From Dimorphilus gyrociliatus (lineage: Eukaryota > Annelida > Polychaeta > Dinophilidae), in NCBI GenBank assembly GCA_904063045.1, contig CAJFCJ010000025.1:186001-250000 (forward strand): a DNA stretch of 64,000 nt, written 5' to 3'. The notes under the pieces are model-generated. The model searched no databases and was not told the DNA's origin. It worked only from the letters and a program-made list of their open reading frames with translations. The position numbers and the translations under genes were made by a program. Position 1 is the stretch's first letter. Each line of letters opens with the position of its first letter. Positions 50,542-64,000 of the stretch are shown here, piece by piece.

Positions 50542-53500
50542 TACAGAGACATATTTATATATATATATAAATTTATATATACATATATTGTATATAGAAA
50601 GGAAGAGGAGAGGGAATGTTAAAAAATAATACAGTAGACAGAAAATAGCAACTGCAAAAAAAAGCTTCATATTATATATTACTAAATAATATTTAATGAA
50701 AATAACAAGAAAAAGGAGAATATTAATTAATATAAAGACTATCACAGTGATATTTAGGCATTATATAAAATAGATACGTTTGAAAATAGTTGCTATTAGT
50801 TCAAGTTATTACGATATATCTATGTATAGTGTATACATGCTGTGTATTGTATTAATTATCAATATTATCCATTTCTGATATGTTAAGTATGTAAACTATT
50901 TTATATATTGTATTAAAACAAACAAATATTAAAAATTTTCCTATGGAATTTATATTGGTTTGTCTACACAATATAGTAAAAGTACTATACAACCTTTTTA
51001 CTTGTATTTTTATCGTTGCTGTTCTAATGTTTTTATCGGAAGATTATTCTTATTTCTCTCTTTCTACTAATAATATTCTATACGTTATGTAATTAACATT
51101 AATAAATTTATATATAATTCGAGTTGAAAGGGCTTAGTTTTATCTATTTAACAAAGATAAGCTTGTTAAATTGCGGTAGTCTTATTAATTTTACGTAACT
51201 ATACCAAAGTAAACATTGTGCAGGCGTATAATACGTTTGTTTTCCGATACTTTTCCAAATAATGAACTTTTATTATACTTTACTGGAAATATAAATTGTA
51301 CAGGTAATTATTCTATATAAGAAATAGGGGAAAAAAAACATCTATTCCCTGTAGTTGTCCCTTCCTTTGTATATAATTTTACCTCGTTCTACTTCCGTTT
51401 GGTCTATTTAAAAACCTGTGTAACGAGTCATTTCCAATCTCACATGGGGAGGAGAAAAGTTATCTTAGATAAGAATCTCTCGGCACCTTCTACACGAATG
51501 CCCTTTAATTCTTACGGTAGCGTTTAAGTGGAAAATTGTGGTTTTACAGACACCATCCGAAATCCAACAGCATATTCCTCAATCAATATACTACAGAGAA
51601 TGTAATAACGTTCAAGAGGGGGGGGAAATATTCCGACACTAGGTGTCGCTGTAATCCCTGTTCGCTCTTCGTTTTCTCATTTTCCGTACAGTAGCGGAAA
51701 GGAGAGTTTAAAAGGAAGTAGGAAAGAGAGGAAAATACCCAGGAGTAGATAAGAACTTTAAGGATTTTTTTCTGTTTGAAACAATTCAAAGGAATATAAA
51801 ATATTTTGAGGAGGAAAGCTTATCGGATTTATAGACCTATACGTCTTCCTTATTAAAAGAGAAGAGGAGCAAGTAAGTCAAGAGAAGGAAAAATATAGAA
51901 GAGAAGAAGAGAATTAAAGGGAAAAAGAAACGAAAATAGACGGCTAGTGCTCTTCCTAATTTTTATTATACGCAAGGGATAGATGAAGTGCTGAAACGAT
52001 GGTTAGTTTCGACACGTTGTTTTTTTTTAACATAACGGATTATTTAAAGTTACGTAATTTCACCAATAGTGGAAAATTAATGGAAATATCGTTCTTCTAA
52101 TTATCTTTTATCCGTTTCTTATCGGAGCTCGCCGTGAGTACTTTTACTAAATATTCTCGTTCTTTTTCTTTTTTTTTTCTATCAACAATTTTCTATCTTT
52201 ACCCAACTTCCCTCGTCTTTTCAATCAACTAAAATCTACACACGTTATAAACATAATTACATTGAATGTAAACGTCTGCTAAGCAAAAAATAGCAAACAA
52301 GAGCAAACATTATAAGAAAAATGAGGTTTAGGCCTATAAAAGAAAAGGGGCTAAATATGATCATTATTACGAAAGTTGTACCTTAAAAGACGCAAAAAGG
52401 ATGGAGAAAAATATCACTTATTATATAAGAATTGAATTAAAAAAAGATGTTACATGATCCTCAATAATAACTTGAAACGCCTTATTATCTAATGAAAGTT
52501 ATGTATTAACCTTTAGTTTTTTTTGTCTTTTTTTGTTATTCTCGTTCTCGTTTTCTCTATTACTGTCGTTTGTAATACCATATGTAAATGTATAAATTAT
52601 CGTTGCAAAATATTTAGGTCACTGAACTTGAATATCTTTATTTCGCATCGGTTCGAAGTGTAAAAAAGATTTAAGAGGGACTTAAGTTAAAAAAGAAATA
52701 TTAAAAGCGTTACTACCATGTTATGTATTAATAAATAATAAAAGGGTGTTATAACGCTGTAAAAGGACGTATAAGAAAAGAATAATCTGACATAAATTTC
52801 CTTCTCTTCTATAGATACAATACGATTAAAAGAGATTTATAAAGGATTCTCTTAAAAATAAACTATTAATAGCATATTTATTATCATTCACAATCATTTC
52901 CACTTGTTTATTAAAAATTATTATATTCGTTGAAAACTGTATATGAATACAGATAGAAATTCGTATTGGAGAAAAATCTTTGAGTGTCATATAGAAAAGA
53001 ATCCAACCGCAAACTATCTTTATTCTATTTGTGTGTAGGCTTACCAGTCCCGTATTGGAAAAGGCTTACAGAGTATACATTTCATTTCTGATGCATTGTT
53101 TTATCATTAACTTTAGTTGAAAAGAATAAGGAAAACGCGTTTTTGTTGACATTGTAAAAGGTAAAAAAAAGGGCAATATGATGTGTGTCAAAGAAGTGTC
53201 AAGAACGTTTAATAAATGTTATACAAGGTGCTTGAACGTCTAAAGACGAATCGATCTCTTTTATACCTCAAAAAAAGGGCATCCTATTCTGCCAAAGACA
53301 TTTACAGCGAAAAAGAAAAGTTGATTAGTTTCGTAAAAAGAGTTCAGTTGAATAACAGTAACATAAAATATAAATATATATATTTAATCCTATTTTATGA
53401 TTAATAACATTATTTATCAGAGAAATTAGTTTCTCTTATTATTCTTCTAATTTTCATTTTATTTTTTTACACTGACCAATAATGATTGTGGCAAAAAGCC

Positions 53501-55461
53501 TATTTTCATATTATTTTTACTAATTATAGAAGAGAAAATTAACTATTTTAATATCTAAATATAGTATAACGTTTTTTAGTTTGCAATAAACAATTTAATA
53601 TTTTGTTTTTTTAAAAAGAAAACAAAAAGAACAAAAAAAATAGAATTATTACCGAAAATAAAAACCAAGTTATAAAAATACATTACACTTTCTTTCATTC
53701 TTTTTTACGCCATTAAACAATATTTGAACAAATGGATTAATGTATTATTACGCTGTACTTGAACCTTTTTTTAAAAAAGGTCAATTTCTGCTTACACATG
53801 GGCGTTAGCTTTTTAAAAATTGCGCGTCACTGAATCGTCTCTCTCTCTCTCTCTCTCTCTCGCTCTTTCTTTCGGTCGCTATTTTTAGATTAATGGTACT
53901 TGAACAGTTATTTTTTATTTTTCAGTTTTTATTCAAGTTAATGGTTTATATTTATTATATTTTACGTATCGAGTCTAAATTTATAACTTGTTCAATATGA
54001 GATTGTTAGATAACAAAGGGAAAAATGATTCTAGATTCTTAAACTCGCCCTTGAACATTATCAAGTCTTTTTTACTTAATATAAAAGTACATTGTTTACA
54101 CTTTACATTAGGTTTTATTACTCTACAATGCTGCTATAACAATAATTTATCCGGAATTTTGTAATAAAATCCTTTTACTTCTCTCCTTCTCTCTTTTTCT
54201 TCAAAAGATATAGAAATATTCCGTTAGAAAGAGCTAAACTGTCTTTTATAAACAATTAAAAATCAGTGAGCGTGTAAAAAATAACGGCTGGTTTACTTTA
54301 AAAGAGTGTAGGGGAGGGGTCAAAAGGGTCGAATAATATTTGCATTGACTACACGATTCTCTAGACGGCGTGCCGTCTCTTCCCATAAAAGAATCTATTG
54401 AATAGAAAAATTCTCTTTTTTTTAACTAATTTTTGAATAGAATCTTTCATTCATTCATTCATTCTTTCTTTCTTTATCAAACCTTCTCCTCCTCCATGAA
54501 TTATTGAAAGAGATTTTTTCCTCTTATTCATCTAGGAACAGAAGAAATATGCTATGGAAAGAAAGAAAAAAAAGGATTCTTTCTTTAAATCCTTCTAATA
54601 AAATATTTTTTAGTGCCCCGAGCGGAATTTTTAATAGATAGACGACGTTTTTCTATGTTTTATTACCTCCCCGAAGGCATACAAAAAACTTATTCTTCTT
54701 ACTCTTTCTTCTTTAGCCATTGAACATAGAATTTTGCGCTTGAATGTGATAAATAATACACTTTACGTTACAATGCAAAAACCAACATAGATCATAATAA
54801 TTAATCTTTTAATAATATTATACTATTTAAGATAATTTTATAGAAATTATGGTTAATTACTTTTTCACATTTTGTTCAATTTCAATAGTAAATTATAATA
54901 AATATAGAGGATGGAATGTTTTAATACATCCTGAGGAAAAAGGAGGAAAGGAACGAGTTAGTTTCATTCCTCATCTTATTGATCTTTGAAACAACGCTTC
55001 GACTTTATGATCATCGATTGAATGCTAACACTCATTGAATAGAAACACACTCTTATTCTCTTTCTATTTATTCTCGTAAATTGCCGATATTATTGCGTAA
55101 TGAGTCGAATCAGAAATTTTATTTTTTCCAACTAATTCTACGTGCCTTGTATTAATTGTTAAGGAAATAAAAAGCTCAATTGAATAAAGCTTCCTTTTCT
55201 TTCGTTTACTTTTTTTTGTAATATTTATTTAATCAATTAATTCATTTAGTTATAAAAAAAGCCAACAATGTGTAAATTCATTCATACATATCCATCTTTG
55301 TCTGCTGGAAAAATGATGAAAAGAAAAGTTAATTCATAGACTCAAAAGTTTTTGAAACATGGTCGTTTATTTATTTATTTGTTAGATTACGAATGGAAAT
55401 AAAGGGAAGGCAAGGGAGAGGAGAGATAGAACGGAGAGAGAAATAGGGAACGAGAGAGGGA

Positions 55462-55495
<34 letters not shown>

Positions 55496-55496
55496 G
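55462..55496. repeat. Compound (GT)n-(GA)n microsatellite
   Basis: A short GT tract continues directly into a GA tract. Confidence 0.95.
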
Positions 55497-58400
55497 TGAG
55501 AGAGAGAAAAAAAAGGGAAATGTAGGTTTTAAAGTGTGGAAAAAAGTTGATTATTTCACGGGTAAGCGGTCCTATTCTTTAAATTGTCTTGTTATCGCAG
55601 CACGTTTCGCTTTTGTCCAACCGAATTTTAGCGTTCGATAATTGATGAAGCTCGCTGCTAAATACGTCGTTCGGAATTATGCATGCGTTTCGCTACTTCG
55701 CTGTGTTTATCCGCCGTTTTATCACGCTAGGCAGTGTCTAATTGGCGTGTCTCCGTTAATATTCTTATTATCTATGCATTTATATTCCTTTTTCTTGAGT
55801 GTTTAATAATTACTACTAAATAACTACTTGAGAGAATTGCTCTTTTAACCGTCTTTCTTTCGAGTTCTTTCCGGCCGTTAATTTTTTTCCTTTCTAAATG
55901 AAAGAAAAACGTGTGTGTGGCGCGACATAACAAAGAAAATTAACCACTAATTATTGGTATTACGCTATGATTAAATTAGCATAGCACTACCCTTTGGGCA
56001 AATTGGGTGATTATTTAATCATTTTCTTCAACAATTTTAGTATCATAGCAAGACTTATCGATTGATTAATCTTATTTTAAAATTTATTGCTATTATTATT
56101 ATTTTACTAATTAGGACAATGTGGAAATAGAAAATTAATTATTTAATAAGATTATTACACGTAAGGTCAATTCCTTTTCAAATAATCCTTTCACAACCTG
56201 TAATTATATACGGTACATTAGTATTAAGGATTATGATTAATCTTTATCTCCATTAAGTAAATTAAGAGTTAACTAAAACTCGTATTTTTTTTTTCTAAAT
56301 ACATAAACTAAAGAAGTGTAAAAAGCGAAAGGAAATCAAATTCTCTCTCTCTTTTTTAAATATAATGATATTAATAATATTCAATTAGTTTTCCTTACTG
56401 ACTTTTTAATTAGCGTTGGCGCCAAAAAATGGGCGATTAAATGTATTTGAGAGCGTCAATCAAATTGTCATTATTCATTGCCTTTGTTAAGTAAAATCTT
56501 TAATCGTAATTGTTTAATTTGATCAATCAATTTTGGTACAACTATAACTGTAACGTTTGTACCTCAATCACGCTATATAACCTTCCATATAACTGCAATT
56601 AAATTTAATAATTGACAAAGAGAAATGGAAAAGAAAGAAAGAGAAAGTAAGATGGAGTATACATTATTCAATAATATTTTATATTAACACATTTCAAGTT
56701 CTAATGGTCCTATTATCCTAAATATATATTTGTATTCTAGGAATAGGTAATGAGAACGATGACTCAATTCCAGATAACGCAAGTGTATTTCTCCCCTTCG
56801 CAATTAAATCTATCAATTAGCTTAAGTGCAATGTAGCTTTATATTATAAGTTTTTTTTTCTACCTCATCATCTGTACTATTAATATAGTAGGTTAATTTA
56901 AAAATGTCTTTATTCTTTATCTTCTTTTTCAAAAGGAGCGTTTATCAATTATTTAAGTTTTGTACATGTATAATATACAAATTCATTATCCATAAGGTAA
57001 ATACCACAATTACTATTATTCCTTATTTAATTCATTATTTTATGCATGTACATAAATATCTGTCTTGTTTTTCTCTTCTTATTCTCACCCTCTCTCTCTC
57101 TCTCTCTCTCCCCTCTGTATATCTGTATTTTTTTTTCATTTATCCTCTACCTAACCATTAATTCTATACTGTCAATATATTCTATAGTAGGAAGGATGAT
57201 GACCACCGTTAAAAAAAAGAAACACAAAGAATAATTATCTCTTGAATTTTTGTAATTTCACGCAGATTTAAACTCTTGAATAATTTATTAGGATTTTTGT
57301 CTTTGCATGTTTAATTATCAACTGGTGTTTCTTCCCTATTGTACAATAATTTCTCTTTTTTCTCTTTCTTTAATGAAAGAATATTTTAGCATCCCTTCTT
57401 AATTAAAATATGATTAATTAATAAAAAGGTTTACTGTAAAGGTTATAATATGATAATCTGTTTTAAAGTTTTTTTCTTTCTTAAACCTTGCATAACCAAT
57501 TCATTAATGTTCCTTATTGATTGTTGATCATTACAATCATTGAACGATTTTAGAGTTTATTTGCTTGTATTTTTAAAAACTGGGAAGGATAGAAAGAAAA
57601 AAACAAAAAAAATACAGAAAATGGAAGATATAGATGGAAAAAGAATGGAATAGTAGATAAAGAATAGAGTAAAAGTGTATACGTATAGTGGCGAATTGTT
57701 TAATCTTGTAAGAAATCAAGGGAAAATTGGGTAAAAAAATTTTCTTAGAAAAACTCTCTATATAAAATGTACTCTTAGACTTTGAACTGTCTAAAGAGAG
57801 AGAACTGTATTCTTTTTACTTGTTATTTTAAAAGTTTTACACCATTTTCACTCTCTTTCTTCTTCTTTCCTTTAGTTTTATATATAAAAGTGGAAAAAGT
57901 CGAAAATTACTGTTATTTACCTAAATTATCTAAGACATTCTGTATATTATAAATTGTATATTCAATGTAGAATAGTACTATGAATAGTAAATAAATGCCT
58001 CTCTATTTACTTCACAAGGCTTTTAAAGGGTTATTATAAGAATTTTCCCTATGAAAAGTAGTTATGTTCTTTTCGTCTTTATACTAAGAGAAGAGAAAAA
58101 AAAGTATATCAAGTGTACTAACTAATACGCCAACTTGAAGATCAAAACCCCGACATATTCCCAAGAACGTTCCATTCCTTGTACGATATTATTACTGTAG
58201 CATGGAAAGTACTTTAATCTATGAGAAAAAAATCATGATGATTATTATGAGTTTAAAAGAAACCGAAGTAAAGATTGAAAATAGAATTATGATATTAATA
58301 TTTTCCTGTTTTGTGTCTTTTTGCTCATTTTAATTAAAATGTATAACTTTTATCTATATATGAATAAAATTAATAAGATAAGGAAACACCCGATTAAACC

Positions 58401-58661
58401 AATTCTAGATTCAAATTGTCCTATATATAAACAAAGTTGCCTCTCAATATCTGACCGGATGCCATTTCATCTCTAAGCATACGGTAAACAACTCACAAGC
58501 ATATATTAAAAAAGACGGCAATAGACGCAATTAGGCCGATAAAGACGCCTCGCAATCGTCGAATCCCGTGGGTAATTTGCGCTTTACGGCGTCAGAAAAA
58601 AGCTTCCGCTGCATAATATAGATTGTATATGATGTAGATAAATACATGTATTTAATCGATA

Positions 58662-58715
58662 TATACAGTATATATATACAGTATATATATATATATATAT
58701 ATAATATACTGTATA
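58662..58715. repeat. Cluster of three TATAC-W-GTATA palindromes around (TA)n
   Basis: Copies at 58662-58672, 58675-58685 and 58705-58715. The first two have central A and the third central T, with a TA run between them. Confidence 0.85.
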
Positions 58716-59074
58716 TGCATAAATACATAGGTATTTTTACAGTTTACCAGTTGCTTGTCATACTGATATACAAATATCGTATCTATCCTATTCTTATCCA
58801 AATGTGTTGAGAGACTCTCTATATTTAACTCATCCAATGGTTTGTACTTAAAATATTCGGTATATATATAGGATATGCAGTATTCGACTTATCCTTTCGG
58901 TTTGATCGATTTACTACAAAATATATATAAAACCTACCCAAATTCGACAAGCTTCCTAATTAACGCCGACTTTTATTGTCAAGAAAGAAAATCTGGGAGT
59001 GGGAATAGTCCTAATTAATGGACCGCACCAATATGTTCTCTCTAAAACCGAGAGAAAGAGGGAAGAGGGAAAAG

Positions 59075-59079
<5 letters not shown>

Positions 59080-59109
<30 letters not shown>
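59080..59109. repeat. (GA)n microsatellite
   Basis: Uninterrupted AG run of about 30 bases. Confidence 0.95.
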
Positions 59110-59112
<3 letters not shown>

Positions 59113-60290
59113 TATATTTTTATTATGAATTGATATAAACTGTAATAAACTTGCATAATTTATTTAAAAATAGAAAAAGAGAGTGGACAAGTGCGAGAAA
59201 TTTTTTATTTATTAATTTATTATTTATAGAATAAGCTTTATTGTACAACTATTCAACTGTAATATGAATAATATATATATACAATTTGTTATGCATAGTG
59301 TATTTATATTTATATTGAAACTATACGATTATGTAATAAGCGGATATTGAATCTTGAATGAGAATTTTTATTACATGAGCTACTTGTTAATTTTTATATT
59401 TTTAGTAATTTTTTAATAGATTTTATCTGTTTTATTAGCGTTATTATGTTATTAGTACGATATGCAATTGTAACAGAATACTAACTGAAACATTCTATTA
59501 CAATTAGAGATTATCTAACAAATTTACTAGTTAAATTAAACCTATTCAAGAGTTAATAAGATAGAAATTGATAAGATAGTAAGGAAAATATCCAATAGTT
59601 TGGAATAGGGAATAAGGAAAAAAGGGATAAATAAGAATGATTCATACTTGCTATAAAAGTGATTCTAAGCTTCATTTACGGCTTAAATCTATATGTCTTA
59701 TTCATATAAATGCACAACAACTTTAAAAGGAAATAATAAATATGTATGTAAATATAGTACTATAGAGCAAGTAGTTGGGGGCAAACTGTAAATTGGATGA
59801 CGAGTTAAGCGCGTTGCGGAGAGGATCAGTGCAGTTGTTTGCAAACACGTCTAAAAATTGTTTACCTATGTGAGAGATTCAAATTTCGTAAATAAAAGAA
59901 GGAGGAGAGTAAGGCTAAAAAAGTTTTCGAGTGGTGGAATGTTATACTATTATGTAATTGTGATGTAAGGCTTAACGAAAAGCCATAAATATATACAACG
60001 ACGGCCAAAGCTATCAAGCAAATGCAGTCGGTGTGTCTGAAGGCTTAGCTTGTAATGCGCGAGTTAAGAGCGTTCCCTAGGGGTTTTTACTGAATATTTT
60101 AACGTCCAATAAGCATATTTACTCAGTTTGTCAAACGGATGGACAGGAAACGCCTCTCGGACATTGTAACGCCTCATAACGACTTTTAACAAACTTAATC
60201 CCATCCTGGAGTCGTACGACGTTATTCGCCTCTCGTCCTTTTCCTTTAATGAATAAAATAACTTAACTACAGGATATTAGTTAAACCTAC

Positions 60291-60304
60291 GCGCCCTCTA
60301 ATGG
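60291..60304 (-). promoter_or_regulatory. CTCF-like site
   Basis: The minus strand reads CCATTAGAGGGCGC, one base away from the CTCF core CCASYAGRGGGCGC. It lies at the right edge of the 59760-60320 island, which raises the chance that it is real. Confidence 0.4.
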
Positions 60305-63300
60305 TACTATCTAAACGAATTATGGTTATTGATGGGTGGTACCAAGCTCGTTTCAAGAAGAAGAATTTAGAGAGGTAACATAGTAATGGATTTCGATCCT
60401 TGATGAAGATTAACGAAATTAGAATCTCTAAAGTTGAAATTTACCATTCTATTTTTAGTAAGAAAGAAAATTCAAAGCGTTAATCACCCGCCAAACCACA
60501 TTAATTTCACTTTATATAATGCAATTTGTCTGTCTTGGGAATGGGAAGCATGGACCTCCGTACAAACTCATCAAATTGATACCATCATTAGGCTAAATCG
60601 AAAAAAGAACTATTTATAATTTGAACATTCTTAAAGCAACTTTTGATTGTATTAACTCTATATCTATCCATCAAACATACATATACATATGTATTTAAAC
60701 ACTCTCTCTATCTCTCCACGCTTCCTTCTGTCTTTGTCCTTCCGTCACAACTTTATATTCATTTATTCTGAACAATTGATCTGTTAACGATAGTTAGCAA
60801 GACTATACATTAAAAATGAATTGGAAAACTTTTGAAGCTGTTAGGAATTTAAGTAATAATTATTACATTCTATACAAAGTGCTTTTGGAGATTGGAAAGT
60901 GCAATTTGTATATATTATCCTAAATGGCGCTTAATCGCAACTCCTAACACGCAAGAACGATTTATAGCGAATTCTCACGATATACATTTTTTTAAATCCC
61001 ATATTTCTTCCTTCATTACAAAACAATAGGAGTAATGAGAATGAAAAGAATACAATTATAGGCCTACATTTTAAAGATAAATAGTTTATAAAGGGAAAGT
61101 AATATTGCGTTTATAGATAGTATAAAAATATAAACTTATAACTTATATATGCAGTATATAAAGTTTATTAAAGTTACTTTCCGTTAGATATTAACGCAAA
61201 ATCGATAGTGGCAAAGTGATATTTATGTTTAACCAGTTCAATGCAGGCTTTAACCCGAATTGACGCCCTGTAAACAAACGCTTTTGGCTTCTGTACCATA
61301 TTTTGATACTTTTCTTTACTGGCGGTATTATTCATAAAGCCTTTGATATATTGGAATTGTTCATGGTCGGGATTAAGATTATATTATATTGACCTAACTC
61401 TTTTCATAGATTATTTTTACATTTGGATTGCTGGAGTATGATTTTCAGTGATAAAAAAGTGATTTTACTACATTAGTTATATGGTTTAATACAATATATG
61501 ATCTGAATATGCTGGGTATATAACTCTACAAGCGTAAATAGAGTTGTACTCGACCTTGCGTTGCAGAGATGTAGATACGCTCTACCATGTATGTTTATAT
61601 CTTGATGTATTGTTAATGATAACTTAAAGAAAGTTATTATCTATTAATAATCTTTTAAGTAATACTACGTTATTTTATCATATCTAACCTATACACACGC
61701 ACACACATATATACTGTATATTTATTTATTAGTAGGGCAGTTTATATATTTTGCAGTTGGACGTATTTAGCGATCTGTTAACGCCTGGTGACGCCCTTAA
61801 ACCCTTTTACTGATTTATCGTCTACTCCTCCAGCCAATGGATGATAAATGATTGCTTTTACACATTTCTCTCCCATTCTCTTTACCCTTCCCTTGTCTTT
61901 GTTCTTTTTTTTTAAATAGCTTTCATAGAAAAGGGTGCGTTAAACTTCGAAAGAAAACCGGAAGCTTGTAAATATAACGCCACCCTTTATCTGAATGATC
62001 ATTGTCGTCTGAATACCCTGGACGATAATTCGTTGATGACGTCACGCAACAAGCTTTAAGCTCCGAAAATCATTCACCTGATTATTAAACTTTAAATAAA
62101 TTCCTTTAGAAAAGCACTGATAGAAGGATAAAATTCTTCTATTAAGAGGCAAAATGACGAAGTTCATCTCCCCTGGAGACTCGACGGAATATGCTAAGTA
62201 ATTAAGTCGAGAAGAACACTTTTTACTTTTTCCTTTCTTTTTGAGAAATAGGAGATATTGTACATAAATAATAGATAAAAGAATTTTCCCTTTTCGTACT
62301 TCCTTCATGTAAATGGGAATAAAAATACTAGACATTGCCGCACAATTTCTTATGACAAACGACGATTACGGTTTGTCGCCCCGGCAAGGAAACCGAATTA
62401 TTTACAAATGTCTTTTTATAAGTGGTACACTGTACTTTGATTAATGGCTATAGTATAATAAGAACAGACAGAAAAAAGTGAACACTTAAGTTGCTCGCAA
62501 CGACTTTCTCTTTGTTCTAATCATCGTATAGAAATCGAAAAGTGTAGATGTATGCATTACGTATTAGCATATACATATACTTATAACGTCCATTTTAAAC
62601 TACCGAACTAGATTCTTGAATGAATGGTAGTATGTTTATATGTACGTTTGTAAAAAAATCGTTACTTAAGCGCTAATCGGTTTGAAGTAGTTGCGTGCCA
62701 TGGTTCGCATCTTAATCGCATAATCGGACCGCAAATTGTCGTTTGTCGCGGGACAGTTGCAGCTGCTATCGTCTCAAAGCCTTATAGAAAAGCTCATAAT
62801 ACCAAAAGAAAAAAAATCTACCATATATGCCAGTTATTCAATTCCCAATGCAGAGATCACGAATATAAAGAAATAAACGATTAAGAAAAGCGGAAATGGT
62901 TGAAAATGATTTAAATAAGTAATATTAATTGATTTAATTAAATTTTATCATCGTTAAACACAATATTAAAAGGATTAAAAGGTGACAATCAAGAAAATCA
63001 CGTTAATTAATACGTTAAGAAATTAATTAATCTTGAGAGTTCAATGATGCGTCGAGAATGTTCATTAATCGTTTTTAACCGATTAAATAGACAACTAGTT
63101 GACTTTTGCGCTATTGGACAACATAGTCTTACTTAATCTATTATAGTATATCGCCTACAGGTATAAATTTTACTATATAGTATATACTATAGAGTATAGA
63201 CTATGTATTAAATCGGGGGGAGTTTACAAATAAATAACTAAATATATACGCTAATATATATCTATATATATGTCAATAATAAATCAACATATATAATTGA

Positions 63301-64000
63301 TGGAATATCTTATTTATTATTCCTGCTCTTTTATTCATGTATTAACTCGGAATAGATAAAATATCAAGTTTTTTGAAAGAGAGTCTGAGATAGGGACGTC
63401 TACAGATTAATGCAGTTGGGTGTGGAAGGCGAAGAGAATGCTAGTGAGTGGGTGGAAAAAGAAGAAATGATGGCCGTCTAGATAAAGAATTATAGATTTC
63501 AGTAGGTGTAGAGGGCATATGATGAACATTTATTATCCGAATTCTTTCGGCAGCGCTACCCTGTAAGCTCATCGTGTCAAAGTTCATTCTAAATAGGAGA
63601 ATCAGATGTAAAAAAAGAGAAACTCTACGTCTTTCATTACCTAGTTTTGACGTTGATGTTTTCATCGATTATTATGGAAACTTGTCAATAAGATAATAAA
63701 TGAAATATAAAGACAGTAGAGAGAAATTTAGTCCATTTATTTGTAATATGTTTGATAATTTCTATTTGTTTATAGTTATTACATTTTATTTTTAGTAATA
63801 CCTGTGAAAAATTATTACTATCTTTCTCTCTCTCTCTCTCTCGCTCGCTCTTTCTCCCTATCGCACTTTCTCTTATGTCACATATTCTATGAGCTCTTTT
63901 TACCTATTTCGTGACATGATTCGCTTGTTAATGGGATAATCGTATAGTAAATTGCAGTTTGTTGTGGGCGTTAAACATTCAGTCCCAGAAGGACACAAAA

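Larger units (their letters stand above)
49991..57999. other. Gene-free region with repeats and one island
   Basis: No gene recognised. Repeats: (GA)n at 50503-50538, (CT)n at 53839-53863, (GT)n-(GA)n at 55462-55496 and (CT)n near 57090-57111. One GC-richer island at about 55560-55780 could be regulatory. A near-palindromic T7/A6 foldback lies at 53763-53781. Confidence 0.45.
58000..64000. other. Gene-free right end with several GC-richer islands
   Basis: No gene could be supported. Islands of higher complexity lie at about 58490-58610, 59760-60320, 61730-62060, 62340-62790 and 63380-63560. Three TATAC-W-GTATA motifs cluster at 58662-58715. A GA run lies at 59080-59109 and a CT run near 63822-63842. 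The islands may be regulatory elements of a gene beyond the right edge. Confidence 0.45.

Noticed and set aside
3390-54350. Octamer ATGCAAAT (POU) matches at about eight places
   Set aside because: My rough expectation from base composition is about five, so there is no clear enrichment.
63441-63665. Minus-strand frame with protein-like stretch (MSLQGSAAERIRIINVHH)
   Set aside because: Composition is plausible and an acceptor-like tatttag precedes it, but no partner exon or family could be found. It remains possible as an exon.
1-64000. tRNA, rRNA, CRISPR array, microRNA and transposon searches by eye
   Set aside because: No B-box with a foldable tRNA, no direct-repeat array, no known microRNA seed with a hairpin, and no transposase or reverse transcriptase frame was found.

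Overview
This is a strongly AT-rich stretch of nuclear DNA from a small-genome invertebrate animal. The evidence is short introns (many 40-200 bp), frequent (CT)n/(GA)n and (TA)n microsatellites, and animal genes: geminin, an ETS-domain gene, an Ig-superfamily receptor and a NIT-domain membrane protein. I cannot name the species. NIT domains on animal membrane receptors fit an annelid/mollusc-like or other non-vertebrate lineage, but this is only suggestive.

Layout. 1-9.4 kb: no gene recognised; microsatellites and one GC-richer island with RUNX-like motifs. 9.4-12.4 kb: two exons of a divergent ETS-domain gene, then a two-exon gene of unknown function. 12.4-17.6 kb: no gene. 17.66-25.94 kb (+): a four-exon gene for a 406-residue membrane protein with the architecture TM - NIT-type sensor - TM - short tail, and no cyclase or kinase. 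26.45-36.64 kb: a compact block of five housekeeping genes, CDC20 (-), ORC4 (+), geminin (-), CD2BP2 (+) and CNPPD1 (-), arranged alternately head-to-head and tail-to-tail. 37.07-40.06 kb (-): a 15-exon gene for a 679-residue single-pass Ig-domain receptor. 40.1-64 kb: no gene recognised; repeats plus several GC-richer islands that look like regulatory DNA.

Functional logic. CDC20, ORC4 and geminin all belong to the DNA replication and mitosis cycle. ORC4 helps load MCM at origins, geminin blocks Cdt1 after S phase, and CDC20-bound APC/C drives mitotic destruction of D-box proteins such as geminin. They are direct neighbours here. CDC20/ORC4 share a bidirectional promoter with ETS- and YY1-like motifs. 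Geminin/CD2BP2 share one with paired CCAAT boxes and an E2F-like site.

Gene models were built by hand from splice signals, codon phase and family similarity. Phases agree across every junction of the CDC20, ORC4, geminin, CD2BP2, CNPPD1, NIT and Ig-receptor models. The most interesting items are the effector-less NIT protein, whose third intron is apparently GC-AG and would truncate the protein if retained, and the Ig receptor assembled from very short exons.
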